DNA of 64,000 nucleotides from Microvelia longipes (Eukaryota > Arthropoda > Insecta > Hemiptera > Veliidae). Both the position numbers and the translations under genes were made by a program. Below the pieces are notes generated by a model that saw only the letters and a program-made list of their open reading frames with translations, had not been told where the DNA came from and made no database searches. Within the stretch, counting starts at the first letter, position 1; the number at the start of each line of letters is the position of its first letter. Location of the stretch: positions 46,130,006 to 46,194,005 of the forward strand of contig JACMZG010001870.1 in assembly GCA_018340805.1 (NCBI GenBank), read 5' to 3'. Of this stretch, positions 44,810 to 56,619 are shown piece after piece.

Positions 44810-45068
44810 AATATACGCATATTTTTTTTGGAACATACATACCCCCTCAAAAATGTCCATGATTCCATTAATGGAATTCGCTAAAACTCTTTTTTAGCTG
44901 GCTTCACTTGCATCTTTGACACTTTTTGAATGCTACTATTTAAGTATAAGTACCTCAAGTTATACTAAGCCCTCATTAAAGCATCTGCAGCCTCATGCGA
45001 AATTAATTGAGTTATACTAAACCCTCAATAATCGCCCCTCCCAAGAATTTGGTCTGGATCCGCGCCTG
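43473..45068. mobile_element. hAT-like element, 1596 bp, 8-bp target duplication
   Basis: It begins CAGGCGCGGATACAAGGGGG and ends TGGTCTGGATCCGCGCCTG, imperfect TIRs with the CAG...CTG ends typical of hAT transposons. The flanks are GTCCGAAG at 43465-43472 and GTCCGAAG at 45069-45076, a perfect 8-bp duplication, as hAT elements make. The surrounding 61-bp array reads through when the element is removed. The interior has runs of C near 43508, a (TA)n at 44740-44805, and a CTCGCTTCGCTCG motif at 43627, but no transposase frame, so it is non-autonomous. Confidence 0.93.
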
Positions 45069-45205
45069 GTCCGAAGTCGTGTTGCAGTATAAATTTAGCG
45101 ACTTGTACTTCTGAGGACGAGCGAATTGAGTCCGAAGACGTGTTGCAGTATAAATTTAGCGTCTTTTACTTCCGAGGACGAGCAAAGCGAGTCCGAAATT
45201 GGAAG
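45069..45205 (+). repeat. 61-bp tandem array, right part
   Basis: It continues the array of 43200-43472 after the hAT-like element for two further units (GAGGACGAGCGAATTGAGTC and GAGGACGAGCAAAGCGAGTC starts), then passes into a family A fragment. Confidence 0.9.
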
Positions 45206-45900
45206 GATGAGTGTAGCAAATCCAATGCAATGAGGAAAAGTTCTGAGATACCCCCGTACCCGTTTTTTTCATATTTGTGTTAAATTAGAATAGTTTTAAT
45301 AGTAGTTATAGAATACCTGAACCTCAGAGAGCCATTAGTTCCCTCATCAAAAGCACAGTTGTTTAATTTAGAAAGTCAAGCTTTATTTCAAAAATTCAAA
45401 ACATTTTTTTTTATTTTTAATCTTTTGTTTTCTAATAATAAGATGTTAATAAAACTCAGCAATAGAAAATTTCTTCTATTCACCGGCAGATCTCCCCCTC
45501 TCCCCTCTTTATCAGCCCTTGTCTGAAGCACTCTGGGGGGGGGGAGGGAAAGGAAAAACCCTATTCATTCCTGTAATTGCACAAGGATGAAAATATATTA
45601 AAATTTTCCAGTAAAATATATATGCTTTAGTAAGCTTTACTGTGTTTAACCTTTTTTACATTTGTTAAAAACTTTTTTCTTCCCTGCCTTCTAAATGGAG
45701 AAGGAAGCATTGAATTAGCTATCAACTTTACATCCACTTTTATTCATAAACTGTTAAGGTTTCAGCACTGAGAAATTGGTGTCTGTATGTAATTATGTGG
45801 TATACAAGTATGTGTATTATAATATAAAAATATAGTATAATGCTTGTATGTGGACATTTTCCCTTAATTATTATTTATTTCTACAACTTTTTTTATAAGT
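45206..45900. other. Gene-free stretch
   Basis: No gene was recognised. A run of G (about 45535-45546) lies in an otherwise AT-rich segment. Confidence 0.4.
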
Positions 45901-46233
45901 AATGAAATAAAACAGAGTCTCTCCACTAATGATATATATTTGACATAGCCAGCTTTCAATCTTAACAGATCATCATCAGTGCCTAACCAACAAAGTAAAA
46001 AAAATATATTACAAAAAAAAAAAATACTCTAAATAAAAATAAAAATAAATACTAAATAAAAAGAAATACAATATAATGAAAATATAAATAAAATAAATAT
46101 ACAAAAATTTATTTTTTGTAATATATATATTTTTTTTACTTTGTTCGTTAGGCACTGATGATGATCTGTTAAGATTGAAAGCTGGTTATGTCAAATATAT
46201 ATCATTAGTGGAGAGACTCTGTTTTATTTCATT
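45901..46233. mobile_element. Palindromic MITE with GAGTCTCTCCAC ends
   Basis: AATGAAATAAAACAGAGTCT at 45901 mirrors AGACTCTGTTTTATTTCATT ending at 46233. Arms include CATAGCCAGCTTTCAATCTT and CATCATCAGTGCCTAACCAA on the left and their complements on the right, around an AT-rich centre of about 110 bp. It is related by ends and by the GCACTGATGATG interior to the two copies at 28337 and 28796. Confidence 0.88.
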
Positions 46234-46520
46234 ACTTGAAACTCCACAACTCACTTTTCCTTATTTTTTTATAAGTGTCGGATTAATGATGGTGGTAAAT
46301 AATAATTTTTCTCCTGTAATTTACTTTTACGAACTTATTACTAACTTTACTTATTTACTTATATACTAAATTTTCTTATTTTTCTCATAATGTATTAAAG
46401 TTTTCCCTAATTATATTATTTATCAATATTTACTTATTTATTTATCATTTTATTTATTAATTTAATTTTTATGCGCTACTTTTTAGCGGATTCTTAAATA
46501 AATAAGGAAAAATAAATAAA

Positions 46521-46713
46521 TTGTGACCCTACTGCATATAGTTTATAAAGCATATACTCAAAACTAAAACAAGAAATGCATAGATAAACAAGAAAGCACG
46601 AATTTTTAAGAAAACACCCCTAACTAGGGGACCATACACTGGACCCCACTAGGGTCCAGCATCATGCTTAATAATCTTAAGTATGCTTTATAACCCAAAC
46701 AGTAGGGTCACAA
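46521..46713. mobile_element. 193-bp MITE with TTGTGACCCTACTG ends
   Basis: TTGTGACCCTACTG at 46521 is mirrored by CAGTAGGGTCACAA ending at 46713, with further matching AGTTTATAAAGCATA and TATGCTTTATAACCC. The interior holds a perfect hairpin CTGGACCC CACTA GGGTCCAG near 46632. Confidence 0.88.
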
Positions 46714-46789
46714 CGTATTTTTTTCCTAATTTAAAAAAAACGCGCCTTAATCTCGCTGCATATCAAAATACAGGCCGTCTGCCCGTAGC

Positions 46790-47056
46790 CGCAATGACGT
46801 CATAGTTAAGTTATTTGCCAATTGCACCACTTTAAATGGTCTGATTGAGCCGAAACCAGTCTTAATCGTTTTAGAAATCCGACGACTAACAGAAACCACT
46901 TCGAGGTCTGTCCACTTTGCTGGCCTGCTTAGGTCGCCGTGGGTTCATGGGAGCCATTTTTGACCTGTCTGTCTGGGACAATAGGCTAGTGAAGGCAGAT
47001 CAAGAGAGACTAGTCATTCTTCCATACTGCTACCGTAGGGTAGTAGTATGTATAAA
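46790..47056 (+). repeat. Dispersed repeat with GCCATTTTTGTCCTGTCT words
   Basis: The order GAGCCGAAACCAGTC, CTTCGAGGTCTGTCC, GCCTGCTTAGGTCGCCGTGG, GGAGCCATTTTTGACCTGTC is shared with 56640-56790, with the hAT-like element at 44280-44400 and with 28045-28130. It is a non-coding interspersed repeat. Confidence 0.65.
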
Positions 47057-47096
47057 GTTTGTCAGAGAGTAAGTGTAGACTTACTCTCTGACAAAC
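47057..47096. repeat. Perfect 17-bp hairpin
   Basis: GTTTGTCAGAGAGTAAG, loop TGTAGA, then CTTACTCTCTGACAAAC. It sits at the join between the dispersed repeat at 46790 and the single family B arm at 47100-47283. Confidence 0.95.
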
Positions 47097-47099
47097 CTT

Positions 47100-47283
47100 A
47101 AACATATCGTTAAAACTAAAATTTGTGCGTTTTTCTAAAATTTTCGAGCATGCGCAATCATATGCTCCACTCTGGAAAGGCAGACTATATTTTTTCTTCA
47201 TAATTTAAGGTATATTTTGCAGAAATATTTGGTTTGAAGTAGTACAAAATGAGTCACATTTTTTCAGGTCCGGCTCTTGGACT
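47100..47283. mobile_element. Single arm of a family B foldback
   Basis: It matches the right arm of 37300-38157 (AAAATTTGTGCGTTTTTCTA-like start, CATATG...CTCCACTCTGG, ATGAGTCACATTTTTTCAGG) and ends GTCCGGCTCTTGGACTA. The partner arm is absent. Confidence 0.75.
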
Positions 47284-49140
47284 AATAAACAATAAATACA
47301 ATTTAAATTTACCATATTATTATACATTTTTATTGAATCATTTTATTAAAGTAGGCCCCTGATAAACATTTTCTATTGTCAAGAAATTCTGAAAAGTAGA
47401 ATAGTTCTTTAGTCTTAGTTTTAATTAAGTATTTGCCACACAGCGCAGAGTTTATAACTCTAAAGTGTGGCATTCTATCCTAAAAAAAAAAAAAAAAAAA
47501 AAAATGAAAGAATTCACCACCTCTATCTGTAACTAATTAGGGCGCAAATCTTTGAAACCCAACATTCAGGTTATCAATACGCTGATTCCAATGGACCACC
47601 GTCCAAAATAAAATCATAAGAGAAATAAAAGAAAGAGAAAACTAAATAAAAACAAGTAAATTGTGTTTATAAAACCAAACACTGTAATAAAAAAATAAAG
47701 ATACATCTCAACAAATTAAGACTTGTTAAATTGAATATATTCTATAAGGGTAATTATATTAATGATTCAGAATAAACTGAGGAATAAATATTTAAATGGC
47801 TCAGTGATTAAGTTAAGTTAAGTTACCAGTTAAGTTGTCGTAAACCTAACAAGCCTTAAATGACCAGCATCCAGATAGATATCCATCACAAAGCCAAATC
47901 CAAGTGAAACAACCAAGTGTGCAAAAGTCCTCTCAAGGCACCAGTTGTCCAGTCTAGAACTTAGTCAAATACAGAAAGTTCCTCTATGAAGCCCAAACTC
48001 AGCACAAATGGTGGGCCAAAAAAGGTAGAAAAAAGTTCATAAAACTATCACTAAAAGGTGGTGAAATGCCTAAAGTATGCATTCACCATTTACACCTTTA
48101 GATATTATGCATAAGGGCATACACTAGACCCAATATAGATTGGGTCAACACTAGACTCATTCAAATTGGGAGGTGAGTTAGGCTTCTAGGCTGTTAAAAA
48201 CCCAAGTAAACAATCACAAGTGACCTACGGTATTTATTCCTCAATAAAAGTTTAGAAACAAAATGAATTAAAGAAAGAAACAAAACAACTCTAGAGTTTA
48301 TAAGGAAAACTAGGCTTAATTTAGGCTCAAATTCCTTCCTTTAAAGATTATCCAAATCCATCTCACTCATTGATCTCTCCCTCTGTAAAACATGATAAAC
48401 ACAGAGAGTGAAAACAAAGACTGAGATAGAAAATTAACAAATAAAATAATAAATTTATAAACCTCTTAAAAGTAAACCATAAATTAAGTAAGGCCAAAAC
48501 TCTATCTTATCAACTCTCCTACACTTTACATACCAGATGTAAGTTTTAAAAACAGGTCCCCATTTAAAAATCATACATTGGGCATGTAAGTTATTTTATG
48601 TGAATACAGGTCTCTAATTAATTTACTTACGAGCAGAACAGATTACAAATACACCACCAACACCACCAAATATACATCTTCATTTTATCTAGTTCTAAAA
48701 AACTTTACTAACTAAATTCTTAAGCGCGAACAATGGCATTAAGATAATGCGTATTGACTAATATCCAATAAGGGCGATAGAAAAATAAACTTGACAGCTG
48801 TTTTGTTGAGCCTGATTTTATTTGAGGCTGTTAAAAACGCAATACAGCTATGCTGTAGGGGTTTACTCTACATACAAAAGTTAAGGCGTTTATTTCCAGT
48901 TCCTTTTATCTCTTTTTACGTTAATTTTTATGTGATTATAATGTTTAATTTTGGAACATAATATATTCTAAAATTTAACAGTATATACAGGTGTAAGAAT
49001 TACAAACTCAAATGCATTATTTTAGGAATTGATATACAATATTAAAAAAAGTCTCATTTTAATGCTTTTTTTTTCAAAGAGAAAATATGTGCAAAAAAAT
49101 AATCATTCGAAATCAACACATTAGTTAATTAAACGTGCTA
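47284..49140. other. Gene-free stretch with A22 run
   Basis: About 1.9 kb with no recognised exon. It contains a run of about 22 A at 47486 and, at 48808-48885, an 80-bp segment (TTGAGCCTGATTTTATTTGA ... CTGTAGGGGTTTACTCTAC) that recurs at 51803-51882. Confidence 0.5.
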
Positions 49141-49885
49141 ATCGAGTCCGATAATTGATCGGCCTCACAACCGATTCATCGCCGTAAACGTACTAGTTGA
49201 GTCCAAGATATTTTTCTAACACGATCTTTATTATAGCTAAAGTGCGATTTATTAGCATAAGTCCAAAGATGAAATTGACCAACAACACATTGTCCGATTC
49301 ATCACCGCAAACGTCCTTCTTAAGTTCCAAAAACATGTCTAAACACATCGATCCCTGGGATACCAAGAGGCCTTCAACCTCTTAGCCGCTACGCGACGTC
49401 GGCTTTCGCAGCCCACGTGCCTCCCTGTAACCACTTTCTGGCCACATGATTATTCTCTATCAGTTCGTCATATTATTAGTTTATATAAGTGGCATACTGC
49501 CATGATATAAGCAAATTTTCAAATGTATTAGTCAAAATCGGGTGCTAGACGCCTCGAAACTTTGCCTCATCATATCAGGTTCGCTACGCTTATACTCTCC
49601 ACTTCACACTCGCTTCGCTCGTGGCTCGTGCAATAAACAATCCACCAAATTTATACTGCAAATCGTGTTCGCACCATTTTTACGCATGTTAAAATTTTTA
49701 GAAATTTTTGCTGTCATTATTGCGGGTTAATCACGTCATAGAAAAATTATTTTCTGATTATCACAACTACAGTGGTAGCCTGATTTTTTTACAAAGTTTC
49801 AACTCTCTAGTATAAATACAATTGGCGCTATGATGATAAGACACACACACACACACACACACATACATACAGATAGTCAAATATA
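49141..49885. repeat. Repeat block: family C and family A copies
   Basis: 49141-49345 has two diverged tandem halves (CCGATTCATCGCCGTAAACG and CCGATTCATCACCGCAAACG). 49370-49535 is family C. 49540-49880 is a 3'-deleted family A copy (CGGGTGCTAGACGCCTCGAA, CACTCGCTTCGCTCGTGGC, a (CA)n run). Confidence 0.65.
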
Positions 49886-50270
49886 GACCTAAATCACTTT
49901 AGGCAGTAATAAACAATACGGAGAGTAGCTCACACATACTATTAGGTGTTAATGGAACCCAATAGAAGTAGAGAAAGCTTCTAGAAAGGTTAGAGAGAAG
50001 AGCTGTATTGATTATTAAGATTTATGACAACGAGCAGAGTTTACAGTAGAATGTAATAGCCGAATATAGGATGTTTTAGCTCCATTGTTTCAGCCTTTAT
50101 ATTCACCACAACAAATCGACCTTTCACCACACATACAAATGCCCACAATACCACATGTATCACCTACACAAATACAGGCGAGCCTGTAGTAAACTCTTTG
50201 TTTAAATGTTGAACCTTATACGTAGTACTAATTATTGTGGAAGTTTAATTTCAATACGGCTATATAGAGT
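49886..50270. other. Gene-free stretch
   Basis: No exon or repeat was recognised. Confidence 0.4.
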
Positions 50271-50274
50271 TTTT

Positions 50275-50745
50275 GGCAGGATCTCAGTCAGTTGGTGCTT
50301 CGTGCGCGGTTAGTAGGTAGGATCTCGATCAATAGGTGTATCGAGCGCGATTAGTAGGTGTATTGTGTTCGGTCAGTAGGCAGGATCTCGCTCAGTTGGT
50401 GCATCGTGCGCGGTTAGTAGGTAGGATTTCGGTCAATAGATGTACCGAGCGCGATTAGTAGGTGTATTGTGTTCGGTCAGTAGGCAGGATCTCGCTCAGT
50501 TGGTGCATCGTGCGCGGTTAGTAGGTAGGATTTCGGTCAATAGATGTACGAGCGCGATTAGTAGGTGTATTGTGCTCGGTCAGTAGGCAGGATCTCGCTC
50601 AGTTGGTGCATCGTGCGCGGTGAGTAGGTAGGATCTCGGTCAATAGATGTATCGAGCGCGATTAGTAGGTGTATTGTGCTTGGTCAGTAGGCAGGATCTC
50701 GGCCGGTAGGTGCATCGAGCGCGGTCAGCAGGCAGGATGAATAAA
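50275..50745. repeat. 104-bp higher-order minisatellite
   Basis: CAGGATCTCGCTCAGTTGGT starts at 50381, 50485 and 50588, and the variant CAGGATCTCGGCCGG at 50692, giving a 103-104 bp period. Each unit is itself three related GTAGG-headed subunits (CAGGATCTCGCTCAGTTGG, TAGGATTTCGGTCAATAGATG, TGTATTGTGTTCGGTCAG). It is relatively GC-rich. Confidence 0.92.
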
Positions 50746-51714
50746 ACTCATCTTTCTCTTCAAAACGCGAGCTAAGCGAGACAGAAGATGTGCTAATTTA
50801 TAAATTAGGTGTTTTACATATTCTGCAGACTAGCCAAGCAAGTGCCATTAAGGAGCAAAAATTCTGAAGGAAACTCGTACCTGATATTTTAAGAAAAGAA
50901 ATATAAAGAGTCTTTCCCCGGAAAACAAAGCACTTTCAATCGAAAAAAGAGGCCATCATCAGTGCCTGACAAACACATAAAAAAATACAAAATTCAAAAA
51001 ACTCAAAAATAACAAAAATAAAATAAATATAAGATACGATATTTTAAGGTTATGCCCAGATTTCGGCAATAAGTCCTTATTAAATTCATAAGTTTTCCGT
51101 TCCTGGACTGAGAGCTTAAATACAAGGGATCAAGTGGTGCTTAGATCCAGAAGAGAAACGAAGTTAGCCCTTAAGGTAAGTAAGATTATAATAGTCTATA
51201 AAAGATTTCTGTCTCAATTTAGGTCATAACCTCTTTTCTAAGAGGTACTTGCAAATTTACTCTTCCATTCGAAAATATAATTTTTTTGCTGACATCATCG
51301 AAATAATTTTAAAATATAAAGATAAAATATAAAGACTTCCACATATACCTGCGTTGATAGTTTTTTATTTCAAATTGCAACCATTGACATATGTATAAAA
51401 TACTTAGTCCTACAAAAGCGAAATATTACTTCGTATGTAGATTGTTTTTTTAATATTAAAATTATTAAAATTAATAAATATTTCACTATTTATATGATAA
51501 TTAATTTTAATATTAAGTCATTATTGTTATCATAAAACAATATTTTATTGTTTCATTTTTTTATTATTTTGGGAACAAAAGGGAGACATATGTAGCATAT
51601 TCTTATAAAATCTTTGTAGTTTTAACTTAGGACTCGCCGTTGGTACAACGACTTTTATAGATAAGGTTGTCTATGTAATTTAATTCTAAATTATCTTAAT
51701 TAGTCTTGGCTATA
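50746..51714. other. Gene-free stretch with a half MITE
   Basis: 50905-50990 carries AAAGAGTCTTTCCCC, then GCACTTTCAATCG and GGCCATCATCAGTGCCTGAC, a left arm like that of 28337 inverted, with no right arm. The rest is AT-rich with no exon recognised. Confidence 0.5.
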
Positions 51715-51900
51715 AAAGTGAATATAAAAATTTAGGTGCAAGGTACCTCAGATTCTTCCTACCAGATCGGATACAAAAACATGCAGCCTAAGATCTTCCA
51801 TAATTTTTTGAGCCTGATTTTATTTGAGGCTGTTAAAAACGCAATACAGCTATGCTGTAGGGGTTTACTCTACATATAAAAGTAGAGTAAACCTACTTTT
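51715..51900. repeat. Repeat shared with 42550-42645 and 48808-48885
   Basis: TATAAAAATTTAGGTGCAAG and CATGCAGCCTAAGATCTTCC match 42549-42640. The following TTGAGCCTGATTTTATTTGA...TTTACTCTACATATAAAAG matches 48808-48890. Two dispersed repeats abut. Confidence 0.75.
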
Positions 51901-52089
51901 ATTTTCTTTCTCATTTTAGCTAATTTAAAACAATTAGTTATAAGGTTAAAGTCATGGTGGGGGTACAAAAATCAACCTTGTTAATGTCTCGAGACCTAAT
52001 ACTCAATTAGAGTATTTGCACAATTTTTTTATTGCATTATCTAAGTGCTTCGTATAAAAGAACACCCAGTAAAATATTAGAATGAAAAA

Positions 52090-52540
52090 ACTTATCCTTT
52101 TGATGATACAGCAAAAAAAACGAAAAAAATATTTAAACATGTTCTTTTGGCGGGAAAACGCCCTCGACAGCTTGTGTGACGTTAGACGTAAGAATACCGC
52201 CGTGTAGTGCAATATTCACTAGATCAACACTCATAAGAGTTTATTCTATACTGTCAACAAGATGATACTGACAGCTGTAGTCATTACGTTCCTTAGCCAT
52301 CATATTACCTGGAACACGGAATTGCTTTGTTTCAGTCTTCTTTATATTCTATTGAACTATATATTCTAACAACTGTTGACCTTACGATATTTCTAACTAA
52401 AACTCCCATCTGTTCCTTAAACGACCCAACCTTTAGAATTTTCCGTTCTTACCCCACTCTTTCACCCATTCCCCCTCTCCTCTTCTTTAAATGCTTATTT
52501 GGACTATTTAAAATTAAATTAAATATTTTTTTACAGCTTA
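52090..52540 (-). repeat. Inverted copy of the repeat at 18962-19385
   Basis: It contains the complements of the words listed for 18962-19385 in reverse order (GGCGGGAAAACG, CGTAAGAATACCGCCGTGTA, ACTGACAGCTGTAGTCATTA, TACCTGGAACACGGAATTG, AACTCCCATCTGTTC). Confidence 0.8.
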
Positions 52541-52813
52541 ATATATTTTTATAAATACATTTAATCATTTTATGAGCAAACAATTTTTTTTTGAAAAATG
52601 AAAATACTCTATTGTATAAGAAATAAGTGAGACGTCATTCACCCACAAAAATGACCCCACAAAATTTAAAAATTCACAAATCTTCATACAGTCACATCCT
52701 TTTTACTACATTTTTTAAAATGTTTTAGATGTCTAAGCAGGTAAAGCAAGGTTCTGTGTCTGTGAGAAAAATTAGTTGGACTTAATCCATCGTCAATGTT
52801 ATTTACAATTAAC

Positions 52814-52848
52814 GACGTTTCGGCAACAGGTAGTTCTCCCATCATCAG
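52814..52848 (-). ncRNA. Hammerhead-like ribozyme motif (unproven)
   Basis: On the minus strand the text is AAC-CTGATGA-(19 nt)-GCC-GAAA-CGTC-GTT. The CUGANGA and GAAA core boxes, a GUC cleavage triplet and a three-pair stem I (AAC with GTT) are in the order of a type I hammerhead with a minimal stem III. One extra T separates the CTGATGA box from the expected first G of stem II, which weakens the case. Similar text is at 33985-34018 and, reversed, 34093-34126. Confidence 0.3.
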
Positions 52849-52944
52849 GTTCGTCTTGAGAAAGACGGTGAGTTATGAGTAGGGTGTCAGGATTTTAACC
52901 TGACTTGGTAGGCAAGTATCAACCACTTTACAGAGCAATTTGAA

Positions 52945-53640
52945 ACTTATCTACCTGAGGCCTTTCCTCAGTTAACTTATCTACCTGAGGCCTTTCCCCA
53001 GGTAACTTATCTACCTGAGGCCTTTCCCCAGGTAACTTATCTATCTGAGGCCTTTCCCCAGGTAACTTATCTACCTGAGGCCTTTCCCCAGGTAACTTAT
53101 CTACCTGAGGCCTTTCCCAGGTAACTTATATACCTGAGGCCTTTCCCCAGGCAACTTATCTACCTGAGGCCTTCCCCAGGTAACTTATCTACCTGAGGCC
53201 TTTCCCAGGTAACTTATCTACCTGAGGCCTTTCCCCAGGTAACTTATACCTTTTCCCCAGGCAAACTTATCTACCAGAGGCCTTTCCCCAGGTAACTTAT
53301 CCCCTTATCTACCTGAGGCCTTTCCCCAGGTAACTTATCTACCTGAGGCCTTTCCCCAGGTAACTTATCTACCTGAGGCCTTTCCCCAGGTAACTTATCT
53401 ACCTGAGGCCTTTCCCCAGGTAACTTATCTACCTGAGGCCTTTCCCCAGGTAACTTATCTACCTGAGGCCTTTCCCCAGGCAACTTATCTACCTGAGGCC
53501 TTTCTCCAGGTAACTTATATACCTGAGGCCTTTCCCCAGGCAACTTATCTACCTGAGGCCTTCCCCAGGTAACTTATCTACCTGAGGCCTTTCCCCAGGT
53601 AACTTATCTACCTAGAGGCCTTTTTATCTTAAGTTTATCT
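52945..53640. repeat. 30-bp minisatellite
   Basis: TTATCTACCTGAGGCCTTTC + CCCAGGTAAC repeats about 22 times. Because 30 is a multiple of three, the minus strand stays open (repeated LPGERPQVDK), but this is a by-product. Some units have lost one C or T. Confidence 0.95.
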
Positions 53641-53947
53641 ACCTTAGAGCCTCGCTAGGGAAAACTCATACTTTCGACAGAGAAAACTTTTTGTGAAGTA
53701 ATCTCTGAAAAAAAATAATAATAATTTAAAAAATAAATAAATAAATAAAAGTATCAATAGTCAGTAATATATGATTTCTAGATGTATAAATTAGTATAGT
53801 ATTTATTATTACTTTTAAATAGCATGTTACCAACCTACCTCAGTAGAGGTGCCACGGCTTATGGCCGAACTGCATGTATAGAAGAAATATGTTAATCCTA
53901 ATTTAAGTAAAAATGAAATGTAATCTTTTATAATGCAAATAAATGGC

Positions 53948-53979
<32 letters not shown>

Positions 53980-54166
53980 TTTTTTTTTTTTTTTTATTTT
54001 TCTTAGCTTTGCCAGTTTTCGTTAGCATTAGTCGGGTATAAAGTACCAAGACTAAGGCTAATTTAAGGTATTTATTGATTTAAAAATTTTCTAACAGTAT
54101 TACAGGTGTTAAGAATAGCAGCCTTTTGATAATAATAATAATAATAATAATTATTATTATTATTAC

Positions 54167-54200
<34 letters not shown>
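53948..54200. repeat. (TTA)n and (AAT)n microsatellites
   Basis: (TTA)n plus a T run are at 53950-53998. At 54127-54198, (ATA)n passes into (TTA)n, giving a self-complementary stretch. Confidence 0.92.
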
Positions 54201-54527
54201 CTCTGTGAGAAATGGAATTCGTCCAATGTAGTGTCTGTGACGCCGCACGTCGGTCAATTAGGAAGTAAAATAAGTGAGAGAGCGTAAGAGCACATGAGGA
54301 GACCAGACAGTCATTTTTAAGAACATATAAAAAAAGAGCCATGAGAGTAACAACGCAAATTAGTAAGGGTCCTAAACTTTTGCTCTTGAATATGAAAGGT
54401 AAATCTTCCTGTTAGGGTCCTTACTGCTTAAAGCCAGAGAAGAAGGAGGTTCTTCAGTTTTATGGATCCTTTATTTTAAAAATAAAGGAACCGTCATTCC
54501 AATTTGCTATAGCTAATAAATACTTTT

Positions 54528-55145
54528 TTTGAGGTAGTACGTAATGAGCACTTTATTGGACCGTTTTAGGATGAGAAGCCAATCATTATTGTTATAGGAG
54601 GTTATTTAGTACTTTTCACCTCCGAGGACAATAATGAATGTAAAAAACTCCTAGGACGTAAAAGTAATTCATATGTTGCCGCCATTACTGTAATGTAGCG
54701 TGTTCAAAAAACAATCTGAGTTTTCTTTAAAAACGTTCATTTTGTTTCTGTTTTTGTTCGTAAACTAATTTTTTTCGTGTTTAAAAGGTGTTTTAATTGA
54801 CAATATTTGTGGGTTTTTTTGTAAAGCTTTTACATTTTTGAGTAAAAGTATGAAGCTATGGATGAATTTAATGACGACGATAATATGGAGTTAATAATAA
54901 TTGGACGTTTGTTTTTTTTTTCAATTAAGTATATAGCGTAGTTTAATGAGTGCTATTTTTTGATTTTTTTTTTAATGAGTGCTTTATTTAATGAGTGCTA
55001 CCTCAAAAAAAATAGTGTATGCCATCCGGCTGAGAATGTCTTTATGTCTTGGCAATTTTTCCCGACTCACTTCGCTCGTCGGTAAATCTAATTGCCGTGA
55101 CATAAAGACACACTTCTCAGCCTTATGTCATAAATAACTATTATT
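54528..55145 (-). mobile_element. Family D element, inverted copy
   Basis: This is the reverse complement of 40148-40728 with small indels, running from TTTTTTGAGGTAGTACGTAA at 54528 to CTTATGTCATAAATAACTAT at 55137. It retains the inner block GACTCACTTCGCTCGTCGG, where the GCGAAGC core is changed by one base. Confidence 0.85.
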
Positions 55146-56262
55146 ACCTTGCATCGTTCGTCTGTTTTTAATCCTTAAATCTTAAATTAATTTCGTATAT
55201 CTACTAATTTCAGATTGTGAAATGTTTTATCTTTTTATTTTCTCTCTTTCTCATTTCAATTATTTTTATAAGGTGTTCAGATTGTGGAATTGTTTATCTT
55301 TTTATTTATTCTTTTTCCCTCTTTTTTATTCCAATTATTATTCTTATGATTTATTTTTCATTGTAGAGACTCTGATGATGACTGAAAGGTTAAAAGCTGG
55401 CGCTGTCCAATAATATTTGATGTGGAAAAACTTGGATGTAATAATAATATGTTTTACTTCACTTACGCATCTTTTACTGAACACGAGAGAACTTAATAAG
55501 CTAATTATGACCGAATTGTTAGCATCATTTGGGTATTGACGTACTTAAAGTGCTTAGAACATCCTTAGTATCACCAACCTGTGTCTAGGACTAGGTCAGT
55601 GCGCATGTTTACCGTTTGTAGGGAAACGATTCCCCACTCACCCTACCTCTCTCCCCACTCAACCTACCTCCCTCTTCATCTCTAAGGGCCCTCCTACACA
55701 CGACCAACCCTACGCTACTCCTTGTTCCGTCTAAATCTAGGGAAAAAACCCTCCCAGCAGCCCCATCTCGACAATTGATTTCATTCTTTTAGTAATATAC
55801 CATCCGTCCTACCCAGGACATCCTACCGAGTGACCCATCCTCCGATCTCCGATCATCTGTGGACCAATCATTTATCAGCTAACTCATCAACGATCAACGA
55901 AGGTAATCTTTTAGAGTAAAATTATTATCCAAAAAAACTGTAACTTCTATTCGATCAAATCAAAACTTACCGTAAACCAATTAAAATTCATTAGCAATGA
56001 AAACTTAATTTCCTTTAATAACAATATTTTGTTTTCTTTACCGCGTTTTATATTTTTCATTCTCGTCATCAAAAGTTTGTATTTATTTTTTAATACACAT
56101 GTATATATATACATATACATTACATGTTATATTTCTCTTATCCTACTTAATCTTTGTCCTACACGACTATCATTATTCATATAATTCTGTAATGCATTTG
56201 TAATAAAATATTAGGATCTATTTGATTATAAAGTAATTAGGAACTATTCTTATAATAAAAAT
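55146..56262. other. Gene-free stretch
   Basis: No exon was recognised. 55360-55430 has GAGACTCTGATGATGACTGAAAG as in the palindromic elements. 55620-55770 is locally C-rich. Confidence 0.45.
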
Positions 56263-56264
56263 AA

Positions 56265-56600
56265 TAGTTATTTATGCCATAAGGCTAAGAAGTGTGTCTT
56301 TATGTCACGGCAATTAGATTTACCGACGAGCGAAGCGAGTCGGGAAAAATTGCCAAGACATAAAGACATTCTCAGCCGGATGGCATACACTATTTTTTTT
56401 TGAGGTAGCACTCATTAAATAAACTGCGCTATATACTTAATTGAAAAAAAAACAAACGTCCAATTAACTCCATATTATCGTCGTCATTAAATTCATCCAT
56501 AGCTTCACACTTTCACTCAAAAATGTAAAAGCTTTACAAATAAACACACAAAAATTGTCAATTAGAACACCTTTTAAAAACGAAAAAAAATATATTCATA
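56265..56600 (+). mobile_element. Family D element, 5' half
   Basis: AATAGTTATTTATGCCATAA through CGAGCGAAGCGAGTCGGG and TTCATCCATAGCTTCACACT to TTAGAACACCTTTTAAAAAC. It is the same as the first 330 bases of 40148-40728, then it stops. Confidence 0.82.
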
Positions 56601-56619
56601 AAAATACCATTTTCGTCAC

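Noticed and set aside
50388..50420. CTCAGTTGGTGCATCGTGCG looks like a tRNA D arm.
   Set aside because: It is part of the 104-bp minisatellite; no anticodon arm or B box follows at tRNA spacing.
53271..53543. Open frame with repeated LPGERPQVDK.
   Set aside because: A 30-bp minisatellite stays open by arithmetic; there is no start context, no homology, and units with one-base losses break it.
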